Shown piece by piece: positions 43,638 through 51,884 of a stretch of DNA of 51,884 bases (the first letter of the stretch is position 1; every line of letters starts with the position of its first letter). Location: contig NZ_JAESDH010000029.1 in the NCBI RefSeq assembly GCF_019249295.1, positions 1 to 51,884 of the forward strand, read 5' to 3'. Made by a program: the position numbers and the translations under genes. The stretch comes from Alteromonas antoniana. GTDB taxonomy: Bacteria > Pseudomonadota > Gammaproteobacteria > Enterobacterales > Alteromonadaceae. Below the pieces are notes generated by a model. The model did no database searches, had not been told where the DNA came from, and saw only the letters and a list, made by a program, of their open reading frames with translations.

Positions 43638-45431
43638 TTACAACTCTGTCTGTTGTTTTTGTTGAGCATACCACAAGTCCGCATAGCGTCCGCCTGCACT
43701 TAACAGCGCTGCGTGTGAGCCTGATTCTACAATTTCTCCCTGATGCATAACCAAGATAACGTCGGCATCGATCACGGTGGACAGGCGGTGGGCAATAACC
43801 AGGCTGGTGTGATTTTTCGCGGCCTCACGCAAAGCCTGCAAAATAGCCTGCTCTGACTGGCTGTCTAAAGAGGATGTGGCCTCATCGAAAACCAGAATTT
43901 GCGGACCTTTGAGCAGGGCGCGGGCAATCGCTACGCGCTGTTTTTCACCTCCGGATAGCTTAAGCCCGCGCTCACCAACCTGAGTCTGAAGGCCTTCAGG
44001 TAACGAGTCGATAAAGTGAGAGAGGTGGGCCATCGATATTACCTGGCTTACGTCTTCGTCGGTGGCGTCGGGGCGTCCATAGCGAATATTTTCAATCAGT
44101 GTGTCGTTAAATAGCACGGTATCCTGTGGCACTATCCCGATATGCTTGCGCAGCGAGTCCTGAGTGACTGTACGGATATCTTGCCCGTCAATGCTGACAT
44201 TGCCAGAGTTGGGATCGTAAAACCGGAACAGTAATTTCATCAGGGTGGATTTCCCGGCACCGCTCTCGCCAACGATGGCGACTTTCTGGCCTGGTTCAAC
44301 GTCAAAGGACACACCTTTGAGGATCGGGCGCTTGGCGTCGTAGTGAAAATGCACGTTGTCAAACTTAATAGCTGCGCGCGTGATATTGAGTTCACCGGCA
44401 TTTTCCTGGTCTGAGACTTTGGGTTTTTTATCCAGCAGCTGAAATAAATTGTCGATATTTGCCAGTGAACCACGGATCTCCCGGTAGACGAATCCAAGAA
44501 AGTTCAGCGGCATAAATATTTGCATTGTGAAGGCGTTGATCAAAACAAAGTCGCCAATCGTCATTTCACCACGTGCGACGCCCAGCGCTGCATTTCCCAT
44601 CATTGAAGTCATAGCGATGGCAATAATAAAGGCCTGACCACCATTTAGCGCGAACAGCGACAAGCGGTTTTTACGACGGGCATGCTCCCAGTTCGCCAGG
44701 TCCTTATCATATCGGTTTGCTTCAAAATTCTCGTTATTGAAATACTTCACCGTTTCGAAGTTCAGCAAGCTGTCAACCGCACGGGAGTTTGTAGTGGAGT
44801 CGGCCTGGTTCATCATGGTGACGTAACGTGTGCGCCAGTGTGTGGCCTTCATGGTATACGCCACATAGATGATGACCGATAGTAAAATAATAAGCGCAAA
44901 CGAGGGGCCGTATTGTGTAAGCATCAACACCACGACCACGGCGATTTCAAACAGGGTTGGGCCAATATTAAAAACCATAAAGCGCATAAGGAAGCTGATG
45001 CCGCTGGTGCCGCGTTCGATGTCGCGTGACAGCCCGCCAGTTTGACGTGAAAGGTGGAAACCGAGGTCCAGCTGATGCAAATGCCGGAACACTGTCAGCC
45101 CTAACCGGCGCATCGCACGCTCTGTTACGCGTCCAAAAAGCGTGTCGCGCACTTCGCCCAATAACACGTTAAGCAATCGCAACACACCATACGCGATAAC
45201 CAGTGATAAGGGGACGGCCAGCACCAGCGCAGTTTTATTTTCCTGATTTAAACTGTCTACGGCATATTTGAGTACATAAGGTAAGCCGATACTCGCAAGC
45301 TTTGCACCAACGAGGCACAGCATCGCCAGGATAACCCGTTGTCTGAATTCCATCAGATAGGGCCAGAGTTGTTTGAATACGTCCCAGCGAATAGGGGCGT
45401 CAGTGTTTTCAGCAAAGCGGGAGCGGCGCAT
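43638..45431 (-). CDS. Atm1-type (ABCB7-like) ABC exporter
   Basis: A 597-residue half-transporter: six membrane spans (about 30-310) then one ATPase (Walker A GESGAGKST, Q-loop IVPQDTVLF, signature LSGGEKQR, Walker B ILVFDEATSSLD, H-loop IAHRLST). The NSRAVDSLLNFETVKYFNNE stretch is typical of the HMT/ATM1 family that exports glutathione-linked or iron-sulphur-related compounds. There is no Shine-Dalgarno before ATG 45431, and a Fur-like box overlaps that start, linking it to iron. Followed directly by the DUF3820 gene. Confidence 0.9.
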   Translation of the reverse strand: MRRSRFAENTDAPIRWDVFKQLWPYLMEFRQRVILAMLCLVGAKLASIGLPYVLKYAVDSLNQENKTALVLAVPLSLVIAYGVLRLLNVLLGEVRDTLFGRVTERAMRRLGLTVFRHLHQLDLGFHLSRQTGGLSRDIERGTSGISFLMRFMVFNIGPTLFEIAVVVVLMLTQYGPSFALIILLSVIIYVAYTMKATHWRTRYVTMMNQADSTTNSRAVDSLLNFETVKYFNNENFEANRYDKDLANWEHARRKNRLSLFALNGGQAFIIAIAMTSMMGNAALGVARGEMTIGDFVLINAFTMQIFMPLNFLGFVYREIRGSLANIDNLFQLLDKKPKVSDQENAGELNITRAAIKFDNVHFHYDAKRPILKGVSFDVEPGQKVAIVGESGAGKSTLMKLLFRFYDPNSGNVSIDGQDIRTVTQDSLRKHIGIVPQDTVLFNDTLIENIRYGRPDATDEDVSQVISMAHLSHFIDSLPEGLQTQVGERGLKLSGGEKQRVAIARALLKGPQILVFDEATSSLDSQSEQAILQALREAAKNHTSLVIAHRLSTVIDADVILVMHQGEIVESGSHAALLSAGGRYADLWYAQQKQQTEL

Positions 45432-45447
45432 AATGATTCTTATTATT
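45429..45447. promoter_or_regulatory. Fur-like box over the start of the ABC exporter gene
   Basis: The 19-base site matches the E. coli Fur consensus (GATAATGATTATCATTATC orientation) at 15 of 19 positions. It includes the ATG of the exporter gene on the minus strand, an unusual place that would block both promoter clearance and translation initiation. Confidence 0.5.
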
Positions 45448-45696
45448 GAACGGTGTGGCGGTGAAAACCGGTCTGTTAGCGATTATCAGTGATGAACGCG
45501 TTTGTCTGTTAACAGATTTTCTGTTCACGGCATTGGCGTCATCAGGCGTTGTCAGTGTAACCTGATAGCGCATAAGATAAAATACGTTGCTGGGTCAGTT
45601 GCTCAAGACACTTCGTATTTAACCGGTATCATTTTTATGGCATGGTAGATTGCCATTTCACTCTTTTTTACTTTTTACGTTTCCAGCGAGGACGCA

Positions 45697-46665
45697 TTGC
45701 TTCAGGATAATCACGGCAGACAGTTTTATTACCTGCGCCTTTCCATTACGGAGGCGTGCAATTTTCGTTGTCAGTACTGTTTACCTGATGGTTATCAGGG
45801 CCCTTCAGCAGATTCTTTTCTTTCCAAAAGCGAAATACAGACAGTACTCTCTGCATTCGCCGGGCTTGGCACCTCGAAAGTGCGAATCACTGGCGGAGAG
45901 CCTTCACTGAGACGTGATCTCACCGAGATTATTTCTGTCGCGGCCAGTACACCCGGTATCCAGCGGGTGGCAATGACTACCCATGGTGGGCGTCTGGCGC
46001 AAAAAGCGCGTGAGTGGAAAGCGGCGGGACTGGACCAGGTTAATGTCAGCATTGATAGCCTGGATCCAAGACAATTTGCTGCAATTACCGGTCAGGACAA
46101 GCTGAAAGAGGTACTGGCTGGGATCGATAATGCCGCTGAATCCGGGCTCGATGTGAAAGTCAATACCGTCATGCTGAGTCAGTTTGATGGGAAGCGTCTC
46201 ACGCGGTTTTTAGATTGGATCAAAGACAAGCCTGTTACATTACGGTTTATTGAGCTGATGCAGACCGGCGATCATGAAGGCTTTTTTAATCACCAGCATC
46301 AAAGCGGGCAGCCGGTGAAAGAGTGGTTGCTGTCGCAGGGATGGTCACCGTTGATCCGTCGTAAAGATGCGGGCCCGGCCCAGGAGTTTTATCATCCCGA
46401 CTACCAGGGCAAAATTGGTCTAATTCTTCCGTACAGTAAAGACTTCTGCCAGAGCTGCAACCGTTTGAGAGTGGCAGCAAATGGTAACCTTCACCTTTGC
46501 CTTTTCAGTGAACAGGGGTTAACCCTGCAGCCGTATCTTAAAGAAAATGATGTTCAGGGATTACAGCAGTATCTGCAAAAGGTGCTAGTATCAAAAGAAG
46601 CCACGCACCATTTACATGAAGGACAAACGGGTGCGACCAAGCATCTTGCCATGCTGGGTGGATAA
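45697..46665 (+). CDS. moaA: GTP 3',8-cyclase MoaA
   Basis: A 322-residue radical SAM enzyme for the first step of molybdopterin synthesis. The N-terminal cluster ligands are CNFRCQYC (C21, C25, C28), the C-terminal cluster ligands C251, C254 and C268 (CQSCNRLR, LHLCLF), and the chain ends in the required Gly-Gly (MLGG). It starts at TTG 45697 after AGGA. MoaB, C, D and E are not next to it. A long leader of about 200 bases precedes it, but I cannot see the Moco riboswitch fold. Confidence 0.93.
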   Translation: MLQDNHGRQFYYLRLSITEACNFRCQYCLPDGYQGPSADSFLSKSEIQTVLSAFAGLGTSKVRITGGEPSLRRDLTEIISVAASTPGIQRVAMTTHGGRLAQKAREWKAAGLDQVNVSIDSLDPRQFAAITGQDKLKEVLAGIDNAAESGLDVKVNTVMLSQFDGKRLTRFLDWIKDKPVTLRFIELMQTGDHEGFFNHQHQSGQPVKEWLLSQGWSPLIRRKDAGPAQEFYHPDYQGKIGLILPYSKDFCQSCNRLRVAANGNLHLCLFSEQGLTLQPYLKENDVQGLQQYLQKVLVSKEATHHLHEGQTGATKHLAMLGG

Positions 46666-46682
46666 TTTTGAGGTAATCACTG

Positions 46683-47234
46683 ATGTACATTCCTGACAGC
46701 GAACGTCTCGCTTACGAACTGGTGTCTGATAAACACTCGGAGTTTTTGTGGTCTATCGATCAGGATGAGCAGGTGATGAAATTCATCAATGGGGGAGAGA
46801 AAACCTCCCGGGAAGACATTGAAGGTATTTTCATTCCCAGAATTAAAGCATTCAGTAATCCAGCATTGGGCTGGGGGGTTTGGAAAGTCACCGAGAAAGC
46901 ATCTACAGAAGATATTGGCTGGATCCTGGTTCGACCTATGCTGTTTTTCACGGCGACGCCACAAAGCGATAACCTTGAGCTTGGTTGGCGATTCAAAAGA
47001 GATACCTGGGGAAAGGGGTATGCGACAGAGGCCGCCAGGACTGTACGTGATAGCCTTTTCGATATGGGAGTGGAGCAATTCTCAGCTATTGCGCTACCCG
47101 AGAACGAAGCGTCAATTGCTGTAATGAAAAAGCTTGGGATGGAGTTCAGCCACAAAATGCATTATCAGGATGAGGTATTCAATGGCGAGGTCGTAGTTTA
47201 CCAGCAGGATCTCAGTAAAATTCTCAGCTTTTAA
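46683..47234 (+). CDS. GNAT acetyltransferase, RimJ/RimL-like
   Basis: A 183-residue GNAT with the RimJ/L-type pattern: WGWVWK-like strand, LELGWRFKRDTWGKGYATEA (acetyl-CoA loop W-G-K-G-Y-A) and ALPENEASIAVMKKLGM. It probably acetylates a small-molecule or protein amine; the target is unknown. The gap to moaA is 17 bases with GAGG before the ATG, so the two may be cotranscribed. Confidence 0.85.
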   Translation: MYIPDSERLAYELVSDKHSEFLWSIDQDEQVMKFINGGEKTSREDIEGIFIPRIKAFSNPALGWGVWKVTEKASTEDIGWILVRPMLFFTATPQSDNLELGWRFKRDTWGKGYATEAARTVRDSLFDMGVEQFSAIALPENEASIAVMKKLGMEFSHKMHYQDEVFNGEVVVYQQDLSKILSF

Positions 47235-47242
47235 GAGCCTGT

Positions 47243-47272
47243 GCGCCTGGCGTTGGATGTTTAGCCAGACGC
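47243..47272. terminator. Hairpin between GNAT and diguanylate cyclase genes
   Basis: GCGCCTGGC (47243-47251) pairs with GCCAGACGC (47264-47272) with one G-U, followed by TTT. Weak terminator for the plus-strand GNAT gene; it overlaps the end of the convergent gene. Confidence 0.35.
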
Positions 47273-49588
47273 TTTCGCCATACTTATTTCTTCAAACCAT
47301 TTAACCTGATTTTTGCCCTCGGATTTAGCCTGATAAAGCGCGTCATCTGCTTGCTTCATATAAATATCAAAGTGGGTTGTGTCTGGGCCATTTACTGGCG
47401 CTGTTATGGTTACACCAATACTCGCAGTAATGGTATTCAGTTCGCCGCTGTCTGTGGTGATACTAATATTTCGTACGGCATCGCATATCGCTTCCAGCAC
47501 TTTGCTGATGACTGCGGTCTCTGCACTGTCAATGAAAACACCGAACTCTTCGCCGCCCAGTCTGGCAACGACATCGCCATCCCGAAGACAGCTCTTTGCT
47601 GCACGCGCCAGGGCAATGAGTACTTCATCACCTACCGGGTGGCCGTATGTGTCATTTAGCTGTTTAAAATTATCAACATCAAGAATTGCAAGCCCATAGC
47701 GCTTACCCTCGCTTGCTGCCATCTGTTCGATGTGGGTGAAGTAAGCGCGCCGATTCATTAATGCGGTGAGTGGATCGGTTGAAGCAAGTTTTTGCAATTG
47801 TTGCTCTGCTTCGTAACGGGCCTGCTCTACCTCAACAGCCTTAAACAACTGCGACAACGTATCGAGCAGGGGCTGAAGAAAATAAACATCGGCTTCGCTG
47901 TAATCTTCCGCTTTGTTAGCCAGGCCAATCATGCCAATGGCCTCGCCATGGCGACTGATGGGTAGCCCCAGAAATCTGCCCAGAGGCGGGTGACCCTCAG
48001 GCGTTCCCTTAGAGGCGTGATGTTTCGGCGGTTTATTCGCGATCACAGGGGCATTCGAGGTAATAACATGACCAAATAAATTGCCCAGATTGGTAAATGC
48101 TAATTCGCCTCGCTCAAAAGCTTCGTAAGCAGCTCGGCTTGATGATGACCAGCTGACGTCCGAAATCGCGTAAATATGCAGGCTAGGTTTCCCTTCTTTT
48201 TCCTGCATGCGACCGATAAAGCCATATTCGCTTTCAGCAAGCTCTAAAAGCTCATCGAAAATTAGTCCGCATGCGGTTTTCAGATCTTTTTCGGCAACAA
48301 AACTGTTTTGCGCGTTGGTAATAAACCGCAGCAGGCGCTGATTCCTGCCAGTTTCCAATTCAATGTGCTTCTTATCAGTAATATCCCGGTGGGTACCGGT
48401 GAGCCGGATTGGATCGCCGTTTTCATCTCGTGCTACTACGCGAGCATAGGTTTCTATCCATAGCCAGTGACCTTCTGCATGCTGCATGCGGTATTCGTTA
48501 ACAAACGCGGAAGTCTGACCGGCAAAATGTTGTTTCAGGCTTGCTTCATATATTTTTCTATCTGCCGGATGTATCAGCCGTTGCCAGAACATGCCGCTGG
48601 TATCTGTATCGTCCGGATCTAACCCCAGAATTTTGCACCAGCGGGTGTTTACCCGGTGAATGTCATTTAAAATATCCCAGTCCCAGGTACCAAGCCCGGA
48701 AGACTCCAGTAATAAGCGCATTCTTTCATTGGTCTTCGCCATCCTGGCTTCGAGGTATTTCTGCTCGTCATTCTTAAACAGCATCGCATGAATACTGCTA
48801 AGCTTATTTCGTTCATCAAAACTGGCACGGGATATTTGTTTCACCCACCGCTCTTGTTTGTCGCGGGTAATGATCCGGTAATCGGTTTCCAGCACTTCAG
48901 TACCGAATTTATGATTCTGAATGGCCTCATAGAAAACCGGTAGATCCTCTTTATGAATAAACTCAGAAAGCTGAAAGTCAGTAAGGTGTTCAGGAATGGC
49001 TTTTAACCCAAATAATGAAGGCAGATTTTCAGAGACAAAGGAGACTTTTTTAGCCGGGTTGAAAACCCACCTAATCATTGCTGCTGGAGACGCATTGAGT
49101 AACTGGTGTTCCTCATCGGTCTTGAGATTGGTAATAATCAGCTTTACGCACTGGCTGAAATGCTCGCTTAATTCGAATAACTGTTTAAGCTCGTTTTGTT
49201 TGAATCGTCTGGGTTTATCGTCCAGCAGACAAAGAGACCCAACCAGTGTTCCATTAAGATAAAAGGGCACACCGGCGTAGAACTGAAAGTTACTCTCGCC
49301 GGCGACGGAAGGAAGCTGGCAGGTATTTGCATTATCCAGTGCATTTTCGACGATATAGTGGCTTTCTTCTTTCCACACACGTTCGCAAAACGTGTCTGAA
49401 ATAGGCATTGGTGGGGGAGGCGTGTCTGCAGCAGCTTTTACCCAAACGATGTCGTCTTCAATAAATGTCAGGTAGGCTGTTTTCGCTGAAAACAAAGACG
49501 CAATCGTACACATGAAATCATTTAAAATATGATCATACGTGTGCGTGTGAAGCATATATTGAGATACTACAGACTTTTTTTCAGCCAT
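47261..49588 (-). CDS. Multisensor diguanylate cyclase (GAF-PAS-PAS-GAF-GGDEF)
   Basis: A 775-residue soluble protein. Rough layout: GAF about 20-150 (VPFYLNGTLVGSLCLLDDKP), PAS about 165-280, PAS with PAC about 290-405 (GTHRDITDKK), GAF about 425-595 (FLGLPISRHGEAIGMIGLAN) and GGDEF about 610-765. The active motif is GGEEF and the I-site RDGD lies five residues before it. It should make c-di-GMP under control of redox, light or small-molecule signals sensed by these domains. It lies 80 bases downstream of the receiver-TPR gene on the same strand, likely one operon. Confidence 0.92.
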   Translation of the reverse strand: MAEKKSVVSQYMLHTHTYDHILNDFMCTIASLFSAKTAYLTFIEDDIVWVKAAADTPPPPMPISDTFCERVWKEESHYIVENALDNANTCQLPSVAGESNFQFYAGVPFYLNGTLVGSLCLLDDKPRRFKQNELKQLFELSEHFSQCVKLIITNLKTDEEHQLLNASPAAMIRWVFNPAKKVSFVSENLPSLFGLKAIPEHLTDFQLSEFIHKEDLPVFYEAIQNHKFGTEVLETDYRIITRDKQERWVKQISRASFDERNKLSSIHAMLFKNDEQKYLEARMAKTNERMRLLLESSGLGTWDWDILNDIHRVNTRWCKILGLDPDDTDTSGMFWQRLIHPADRKIYEASLKQHFAGQTSAFVNEYRMQHAEGHWLWIETYARVVARDENGDPIRLTGTHRDITDKKHIELETGRNQRLLRFITNAQNSFVAEKDLKTACGLIFDELLELAESEYGFIGRMQEKEGKPSLHIYAISDVSWSSSSRAAYEAFERGELAFTNLGNLFGHVITSNAPVIANKPPKHHASKGTPEGHPPLGRFLGLPISRHGEAIGMIGLANKAEDYSEADVYFLQPLLDTLSQLFKAVEVEQARYEAEQQLQKLASTDPLTALMNRRAYFTHIEQMAASEGKRYGLAILDVDNFKQLNDTYGHPVGDEVLIALARAAKSCLRDGDVVARLGGEEFGVFIDSAETAVISKVLEAICDAVRNISITTDSGELNTITASIGVTITAPVNGPDTTHFDIYMKQADDALYQAKSEGKNQVKWFEEISMAKASG

Positions 49589-49668
49589 TTGCCGGTTTAG
49601 ATATTACGACGCCATCATTTTATTTTAGCTAAAGAAGACACAATAACAATTTGCCTAAAGTCGTAATT

Positions 49669-51294
49669 TTACGTCAAATCCCGCAATATCGATTTCACCC
49701 GCTGATAACGCTTTTCCTGTTCCTGATTTAAATGTGCAGACTCTATGGTGCGCATACAGTTAAGGATGAGTGCCTGCGCATTTTCATCTTCATGGCGATT
49801 TTCACGAAGATCAATCGCTGTTGCCTGTAGCAGGTTAAGCGCTATAGAGGCGTTTTTAGGCATAATAGTGAATGCTTGTCTGAATGTTCTGAGCGCTGCC
49901 GTCAAATCGCCTTGCTGATACTGTACCACTGCGGAGTTATTAAGCTCTTTCGGGCTCATTGGTATTTCAGCTTTCTCTGAGCGCTCTTGACGTATGTAGT
50001 GCAAAAACAGATCGCTTTGCGCCGGATCGCTGACGCAGCGACGCTCTATCACATCCAGAATGCTTAATGCGTGATCCTGAAGTCCCACTTCATGAAACGC
50101 TTTGGCTTTATCTAACAGCGCCTCAATACTTTCTGTTTCCCAGGTGTCATCACTTAACTGGCCTAACAAGTTTTTGGCATTGTCACTTTCATCCTGTAGA
50201 TACAGCAGGCGTGCATCAATGACCTTGATTTGCTCATCAAAATCGGCTTTGGGGAAAGAGGCTTTAAGCTGTCGTAAATATTCATTGGATTGCTTGATAA
50301 GCTTGGACGTCTGGTCGTCGTCGGCGGTCATGGCAAAATCGATTCCTGCACGCGCAACGTTCAGGTAAATCTCCGGCTTATCGTGAATGGAGTTCTTGGC
50401 AAACTTTACAACTTTTTTGGCCGCTTCAAACTGGGATTCGTAGTCGTGAGTAATACGTGACAGGTCCAGTGCCTGGCGGTGGCGATGGATATTCCGGGGG
50501 GAAATTTCACCGGCCAGTGACACGCACTCCAGCGCATCTTCAAATTCCTGCAACTTAATTTGCAGGGCAGTAAGCAGGTCATACGCAGCCAGCATGGAAT
50601 CTTTTTCAAATGCCAGCTCTAAAATAAGCTTTTCTGCTTCATCGTCTTCATTCAGTCGTATATGACACCGAACCAGTCCCAACTGTGCCCAGGTAAAGTT
50701 CTGGACGTTAAGAATCGCCTGGTAAAACTCCTTGGCTTGGTCAATGTAGTTGCAGGCCTGCAACAACTCACCCTTGGTTTTCAGCGCGAGTGGAAAAAAC
50801 TCAGCGTTTTTTGGCTCTGTGAGGAATTGCTCAATTTCGTTCAGCGCCTGGTCTGGCTGGTTGCGTTCAATGAGATCATAAACGGCTTTCAGTGCCTGCT
50901 TGCGATTTAGTACCCGGGTCAGGCGTTTATCCAGCTCTCTTACCGTGAAAGGCTTAGCCAGGAATTCGTCGGGTTGCAATTCCACAATAGAGTGGACGAT
51001 ATCGGCAGTGGTATCTGCGCTGATAAAAACAAATGCTGTACTGGGAGGGAGTTCCCTATGTTCTTTCAGCTGGTCGTAAAGGAAATAGCCTTCCTGTTCC
51101 TGCTTTAAGTCATAGGCGCAAATAATGAGATCATACTTTTCACGCCGAATCGCTGACAACGCCAGGTTGGCTTTATCTACATATTCTATGTCCTGAAAGC
51201 CTAACTCTTCCATGGAGTATTTAAGGTAACCTTTAGCCAATACCTGATCATCAACAATCAGGACCTTCATTTGGCGAGCCAGCTTGATGTTCAT
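49669..51294 (-). CDS. VieB-like receiver domain with TPR repeats, phosphoacceptor lost
   Basis: A 541-residue protein: receiver domain (about 8-125) then TPR helices (about 150-530), with no DNA-binding output. The acidic pair D15-D16, S92 and K114 are in place, but the phosphoacceptor position is A60 (DLIICAYDL), with D62 two residues on. It probably works by protein binding, perhaps without phosphorylation; Vibrio VieB has the same architecture and restrains a sensor kinase. Start ATG 51294 follows GGAAG; ATG 51270 has no ribosome site. It likely heads an operon with the diguanylate cyclase downstream. Confidence 0.88.
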   Translation of the reverse strand: MNIKLARQMKVLIVDDQVLAKGYLKYSMEELGFQDIEYVDKANLALSAIRREKYDLIICAYDLKQEQEGYFLYDQLKEHRELPPSTAFVFISADTTADIVHSIVELQPDEFLAKPFTVRELDKRLTRVLNRKQALKAVYDLIERNQPDQALNEIEQFLTEPKNAEFFPLALKTKGELLQACNYIDQAKEFYQAILNVQNFTWAQLGLVRCHIRLNEDDEAEKLILELAFEKDSMLAAYDLLTALQIKLQEFEDALECVSLAGEISPRNIHRHRQALDLSRITHDYESQFEAAKKVVKFAKNSIHDKPEIYLNVARAGIDFAMTADDDQTSKLIKQSNEYLRQLKASFPKADFDEQIKVIDARLLYLQDESDNAKNLLGQLSDDTWETESIEALLDKAKAFHEVGLQDHALSILDVIERRCVSDPAQSDLFLHYIRQERSEKAEIPMSPKELNNSAVVQYQQGDLTAALRTFRQAFTIMPKNASIALNLLQATAIDLRENRHEDENAQALILNCMRTIESAHLNQEQEKRYQRVKSILRDLT

Positions 51295-51484
51295 AGACTT
51301 CCCATCACCGCGAGATAATAAAACACACTTGCACTTATATTGGTTTATCGTCAGAAGTGCGTAAAAACTTATTAAAACCTGAAACTGATAGGTTTGTCAC
51401 GATTTGTCGACAGGGGAACTAATTCTCTTTTGTCATAGGTGGGTAAGGTGACAGGAAGGAGAGGGCAGTGTTAAGGACTCTTTT

Positions 51485-51817
51485 GCTGTGGCTCGCAACG
51501 ACTGTTGTTGAACCAGTGTCGCCAGTAAAACAGTGATTTAAAAGAAATAGAAGAGGTGGTGGACGTCTGCTGTGGCTCGCAACGAATGTTGTTGAACCAG
51601 TGTCGCTAGTAAAACAGTGATTTAAAAGAAATAGAAGAGGTGGTGGACGTCTGCCGTGGCTCGCAACGAATGTAGTTGAACCAGTGTCATTAGTGGAACA
51701 GTGATTTACAGGAAATAGAAGAGGTGGCGGACGTCTGCTGCGGCTCGCAACGAATGTTGTTGAACCAGTGTCGTTAGTAAAACAGTGATTTAAAAGAAAT
51801 AGAAGAGGTGGTGGACG
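51485..51817 (-). repeat. Four tandem 84-base repeats derived from the tRNA-Val 3' end
   Basis: Units start at 51485, 51569, 51653 and 51737 and are nearly identical (units 1 and 2 differ at 2 sites; unit 3 is the most diverged). Read on the minus strand, the direction of the tRNA, each unit carries CACTGGTTCAA (T-arm of tRNA-Val) and CGTCCACCA (its acceptor end with CCA); these pieces are 26 bases apart in the repeats and 9 in the tRNA. The CGTCCACCA copies lie at 51557, 51641 and 51725 (one change), the fourth being the tRNA itself. The frame along the minus strand is open through all units (28 codons each) but has no ATG, GTG or TTG. E. coli tyrT has a comparable array. Confidence 0.92.
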
Positions 51818-51884
51818 CTACTGGGCTTGAACCAGTGACCCTCGCCTTGTAAGGGCGATGCTCTCCCAACTGAGCTAAGCGTCC
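51809..51884 (-). tRNA. tRNA-Val (anticodon TAC)
   Basis: A complete 76-base tRNA on the minus strand ending exactly at the window edge. The acceptor strands GGACGCT and AGCGTCC pair, the discriminator A and encoded CCA follow, the anticodon loop is CTTACAA with TAC, and the T-arm carries GGTTCAAGCC. Its 3' end merges into the repeat array. Confidence 0.95.

Noticed and set aside
45448..45696. Moco riboswitch before moaA
   Set aside because: I could not find the paired helices expected; only a small TCTGTTAACAGA palindrome at 45505-45516 is present.
47351..47699. Plus-strand frames inside the GGDEF region
   Set aside because: Shadows of the diguanylate cyclase gene on the opposite strand.
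51485..51817. CRISPR array
   Set aside because: Units are full-length tandem copies without unique spacers, lack a short palindromic repeat and contain tRNA pieces; no cas genes are present.
51475..51817. Protein gene across the tRNA-derived repeats (minus strand)
   Set aside because: The frame is open for four 28-codon units, but no ATG, GTG or TTG occurs in it, and a TAG lies at the tRNA junction.

Overview
This window looks like a piece of chromosome from a marine gammaproteobacterium, most likely of the order Alteromonadales (Alteromonas/Salinimonas-like). That assignment is an inference from gene content and protein character: an E. coli-style bioA/bioBFCD locus, nadA between tRNA genes, PqiABC, a plant-type DAHP synthase, DUF2937/DUF3224/DUF3820 proteins, and a response regulator with TPR repeats. 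Coding density is high. I saw no prophage, IS element, integrase or CRISPR array; it reads as core or stable accessory chromosome.

Layout. 1-1.8 kb: tRNA-Lys (first base outside the window), nadA with a promoter dyad, tRNA-Ser(GGA) with a stringent-type promoter. 2-7.6 kb: single genes (secreted alpha/beta hydrolase, Sel1-repeat protein, MDR oxidoreductase, glycosidase-like lipoprotein, CBS-pair protein). 7.6-18 kb: two separate RND efflux systems (adaptor + permease, neither with an outer-membrane channel gene), the first divergent from a TetR regulator; a GNAT enzyme lies between them. 18.3-22.8 kb: pqiABC (MCE-type lipid transport across the envelope) with a diguanylate cyclase gene close behind pqiC. 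23-26.2 kb: asnS, a small membrane protein, a CaCA cation exchanger. 26.4-29 kb: a translationally coupled pair made of a RimK-like ATP-grasp ligase and a GNAT-C39 peptidase fusion, the best candidate here for an uncharacterised peptide-modifying system. 29-35.6 kb: two small proteins of unknown role, then bioA divergent from bioBFCD with a BirA-type operator between them. 35.6-40 kb: pepE, a low-molecular-weight phosphatase, BtuCD-like transporter genes, class II DAHP synthase. 40-42.3 kb: a small unknown gene and a DUF3224 gene diverging from a perfect LexA-type box, then an ECF sigma factor/DUF6768 operon possibly preceded by two very small ORFs. 42.4-47.2 kb: alpha/beta hydrolase, DUF3820 gene coupled to an Atm1-type ABC exporter whose start overlaps a Fur-like box, moaA and a GNAT. 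47.2-51.3 kb: a multisensor diguanylate cyclase downstream of a receiver-TPR protein whose phosphoacceptor aspartate is replaced by alanine. 51.5-51.9 kb: tRNA-Val(TAC) followed downstream by four 84-bp tandem repeats, each carrying pieces of the tRNA 3' end.

Functional themes are cofactor synthesis (NAD, biotin, molybdopterin, possibly B12 uptake), envelope defence (two RND pumps, Pqi, Atm1-type exporter), c-di-GMP signalling (two GGDEF proteins and a VieB-like partner) and a set of small genes under apparent stress control (LexA box, ECF sigma factor). All similarity statements come from reading motifs and from memory of the families; no database search was run.
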